Below, piece by piece: positions 61,101 to 61,923 of a DNA stretch of 61,923 bases; position 1 is the first letter of the stretch; every line of letters starts with the position of its first letter. The DNA lies in contig DYMK01000004.1 in NCBI GenBank assembly GCA_020721585.1, positions 96,786 through 158,708 of the forward strand, given 5' to 3'. The notes under the pieces were generated by a model. That model searched no databases. It saw only the letters and a program-made list of their open reading frames with translations, and was not told where the DNA came from. The position numbers and the translations under genes are program-made. Source of the stretch: Sulfuricurvum sp. GTDB lineage: Bacteria; Campylobacterota; Campylobacteria; Campylobacterales; Sulfurimonadaceae.

Positions 61101-61757
61101 CGTCCCCTTAAGGAGGGTATCAACGAGGTTTCCGTGAAGCTCCAATACCCCTCCATTGTTGATTTTCATCGACACGTCAAGCTTCCCGTGGGTGTGACTA
61201 TGGTCACCTATGGCAATGTTATGGAGGGTTATGGCGATGGTTTGAAGGGATTGGGTGTAGTTTTTCCCCTCACTCACATCGTGGTATTGGATATTCCCTT
61301 GGGAGAGACTTAAGGTATTAATAACCACACCAAGGGGTTTGGATTCCTCTTTTTGGGTGCTATTATCCTCTTTGAGCAACCACCCAAAATTCATCTTCCC
61401 TTGGGAATCTTTGGCAAGGGTGATGTGGGGATGGTGAATGGCGATGGTCTCAAACACCACTGCCCCCTTTTGAAGATAATCGATGGGATTGACATTGATG
61501 GTGAGATGGTCAAAATGGAGTAAATCCCCTTTTTGAGGGGTTTTAAACGCACAATTATCCAACGTAAGGGTAAAGGTAAAAGGGTTAAATGCAGCAGATT
61601 CAAGGGAGAATTTCCCCCCGTGCGTCGCGGTTGCTACCTTAGAGGGTACGACATGGGTCAGCAGATAGGGAACGGCGAAAAATCCTCCCAACGCATACAA
61701 AACGATAAGAGAAAAGGTTGCTATAGCGGTGATGATCCCGATCTTTTGACGTGTCAT
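58104..61757 (-). CDS. Very large AsmA-like/DUF748 protein
   Basis: A 1217-residue protein with a single N-terminal membrane anchor (IGIITAIATFSLIVLYALGG) and a long periplasmic beta-rich part. It shows repeated modules (LTWRDHATKTPYATTLENCSI-type units near residues 380, 500 and beyond) and a DUF748 region near 880-1010 (FSNLELKNYTPYALKFLG, LNGKLLLNLGYHIDHGQL). An OmpA-like tail follows around 1080-1180 (TKLLPRTQEKLDKVPALL). Such proteins are thought to form bridges for lipid or substrate transport between membranes, like TamB. Single gene, convergent with the channel gene. Confidence 0.88.
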   Translation of the reverse strand: MTRQKIGIITAIATFSLIVLYALGGFFAVPYLLTHVVPSKVATATHGGKFSLESAAFNPFTFTLTLDNCAFKTPQKGDLLHFDHLTINVNPIDYLQKGAVVFETIAIHHPHITLAKDSQGKMNFGWLLKEDNSTQKEESKPLGVVINTLSLSQGNIQYHDVSEGKNYTQSLQTIAITLHNIAIGDHSHTHGKLDVSMKINNGGVLELHGNLVDTLLKGTFTFDSGALSSPFGYVRPKMPIEVRGGIAQCRFDYALNTADLNTTQLTHLVMGVQNLTLNPKGETTPLVRLKTLSLNAPSIFPLRKHAQVNAVKLQGLDLRALRSQTGVIDWVWYLDQIDKAFPSEENETKVPWKFTLHTLDAEDIGVRWDDHAPKRPYYATLEKIALHAKDLSSDPIIPLTATLTVGKLGIYAAHQTIGGWETLRMEGMTLGQESHTVTVGNVTLQHPFIAVQRRANGTLDLNDMLYTSNIPTVKEEHNASRVPWSVALENLSIEKLGLTWRDHATKTPYATTLENCSIGVKNITNDPNVPLTARIKTGILDLYTLANHRKIGGWENLGIEGIIFEPARHNVTIAHVTLNRLQLFAQRLKEGTIDLQNLLYVSQDTPKPTKPSAAWTYGIGTIASTHGEVNVDDLLPNVPVTWHLNPLDFTLKHLYSHPNSTLEATLSTVLNGVTRLTLDSHLKLTPSVQGEGDFKLKKLHVPLLAPYLEPSTYARIDEGNLSVGGHYTFAPHKAHVEGKLNLKGWVIRDSRDKTVLLSWDRIGVTPFSYAYPDNQLRIKQLSMMGVYTSILIDHNKTMNLSTLSKGGKTEENTTASKPANNPFGLSIDALTLTQSSAMFSDLSLPLPFKTLTHDLEGKIIGISTAHESDTLVLLKGVIDRYGLADIQGHLNTHAPTQMTDMNVSFSNLELKNYTPYALKFLGYPILNGKLLLNLGYHIDHGQLQSRNNVVIKRIELGKESNATAPFPLKLVVALLEDAQGVINVDLPIEGNVTDPQFRYGKAVWQVLTNLFTKAATAPFHLLGSMMGLSGDPTTASKLFFEEGTTKLLPRTQEKLDKVPALLLKRPQLSLYVHSGVNTTHDGHALALRHIVSQIQRKYPKLKTPNDALSLPYIEEFAQKSLHSKEIFALQEQLKAQYPQEAQYHYYYAQALAEKLIPLQEITPDEWKTLATQRTAVIFQYLKKFPELNNRVFVGTEEPASFKDTRGVGLRMELRLPQ

Positions 61758-61805
61758 GGTAGATACCCTTAGGTGTAATGGATGGCTTATTGTAGCTTAT
61801 TTTTT

Positions 61806-61829
61806 AGACCCTGAAACCAGTTCAGGGTG
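61806..61829. repeat. Palindromic repeat (CCCTGAA...TTCAGGG)
   Basis: ACCCTGAAACCAGTTCAGGGTGAC forms a 7-8 base stem. This type of hairpin is dispersed in many proteobacterial genomes. It lies between two minus-strand genes and could end the upstream (right-hand) transcript, although no T-run follows. Confidence 0.5.
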
Positions 61830-61837
61830 ACGAGAGA

Positions 61838-61923
61838 TTACGGATTTTTGGGGATAAACGTCTCCATTACATCCCCTTTGCGTTGTAAGACAATCACATT
61901 ATTTTCCAACGCTTTTTCTTTTA
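61838..61923 (-). CDS. C-terminal end of an unidentified gene (partial, cut by window edge)
   Basis: On the minus strand an open frame enters from the right edge and ends at the TAA at 61838-61840. The last 27 residues read KEKALENNVIVLQ...KGDVMETFIPKNP. Too short to identify. It is listed because the frame is open to the edge and the composition is protein-like. Confidence 0.5.
   Translation of the reverse strand, partial: KEKALENNVIVLQRKGDVMETFIPKNP

Overview
The window looks like a chromosomal segment of a nitrogen-fixing Campylobacterota (Epsilonproteobacteria), probably of the Sulfuricurvum/Sulfurimonas type. This is inferred from the gene families (short class III-type Hcp, Helicobacter-type cysteine-rich Sel1 proteins, Campylobacter-like sigma-54 promoter form), frequent GTG/TTG starts and tightly overlapping operons. 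No 16S rRNA or other decisive marker is present.

Left nif block (1-9478, mainly + strand): end of nifN, nifX, a DUF269 gene, flavodoxin, nifW, nifZ, two [2Fe-2S] ferredoxins, rpoN (sigma-54), then a PII protein (- strand) divergent from nifU, an aldo/keto reductase, a FAD flavoprotein and nifT. Right nif block (47347-52250, - strand): nifH, an unrecognised 119-residue gene, nifD, nifK and a 62-residue ORF. About 38 kb of non-nif DNA separates them. Five nif transcription units (nifW, rpoN, PII, nifU, nifH) carry the same 17-base sigma-54-like promoter, in which the usual -24 GG is AG.

Between the blocks: a DarT/DarG-like ADP-ribosylation toxin-antitoxin pair (9621-11503); three hypothetical genes; a CAP-domain protein; an LRR gene and a TPR/ankyrin gene; hcp; tig-clpP-def; an operon of a PqqD-like protein, ATP-grasp enzyme, PLP decarboxylase, urea-transporter/M23 fusion, beta-barrel and TPR protein (21042-27127); folE; typA; an MNT nucleotidyltransferase and rearranged remnants; tamA-tamB; RDD and MFS membrane proteins; mscS, nitroreductase, DUF309 and rhodanese-like genes; two Sel1 proteins; an AEC transporter; a VIT/vWA protein; and tRNA-Ser. 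To the right of nifH are a REP-associated transposase with REP sequences, two Cache/HAMP/PAS sensors, a pentameric ligand-gated channel homologue and a giant DUF748/AsmA-like protein.

The most striking architecture is repeated four times: accessory genes sit between two direct copies of the end of a neighbouring gene (70 bp of nifT around darGT; 110 bp of the CAP gene start around LRR/ankyrin; a scarred typA-MNT copy around a secreted protein; about 112 bp of the transposase 5' end around a 117-residue secreted protein). This resembles the insertion with long target duplication described for restriction-modification genes in Helicobacter pylori. The second strong signals are the nif-specific sigma-54 promoter variant next to a nif-linked rpoN, and a PqqD/ATP-grasp operon whose decarboxylase starts with a RiPP-leader-like YxxPxI segment.
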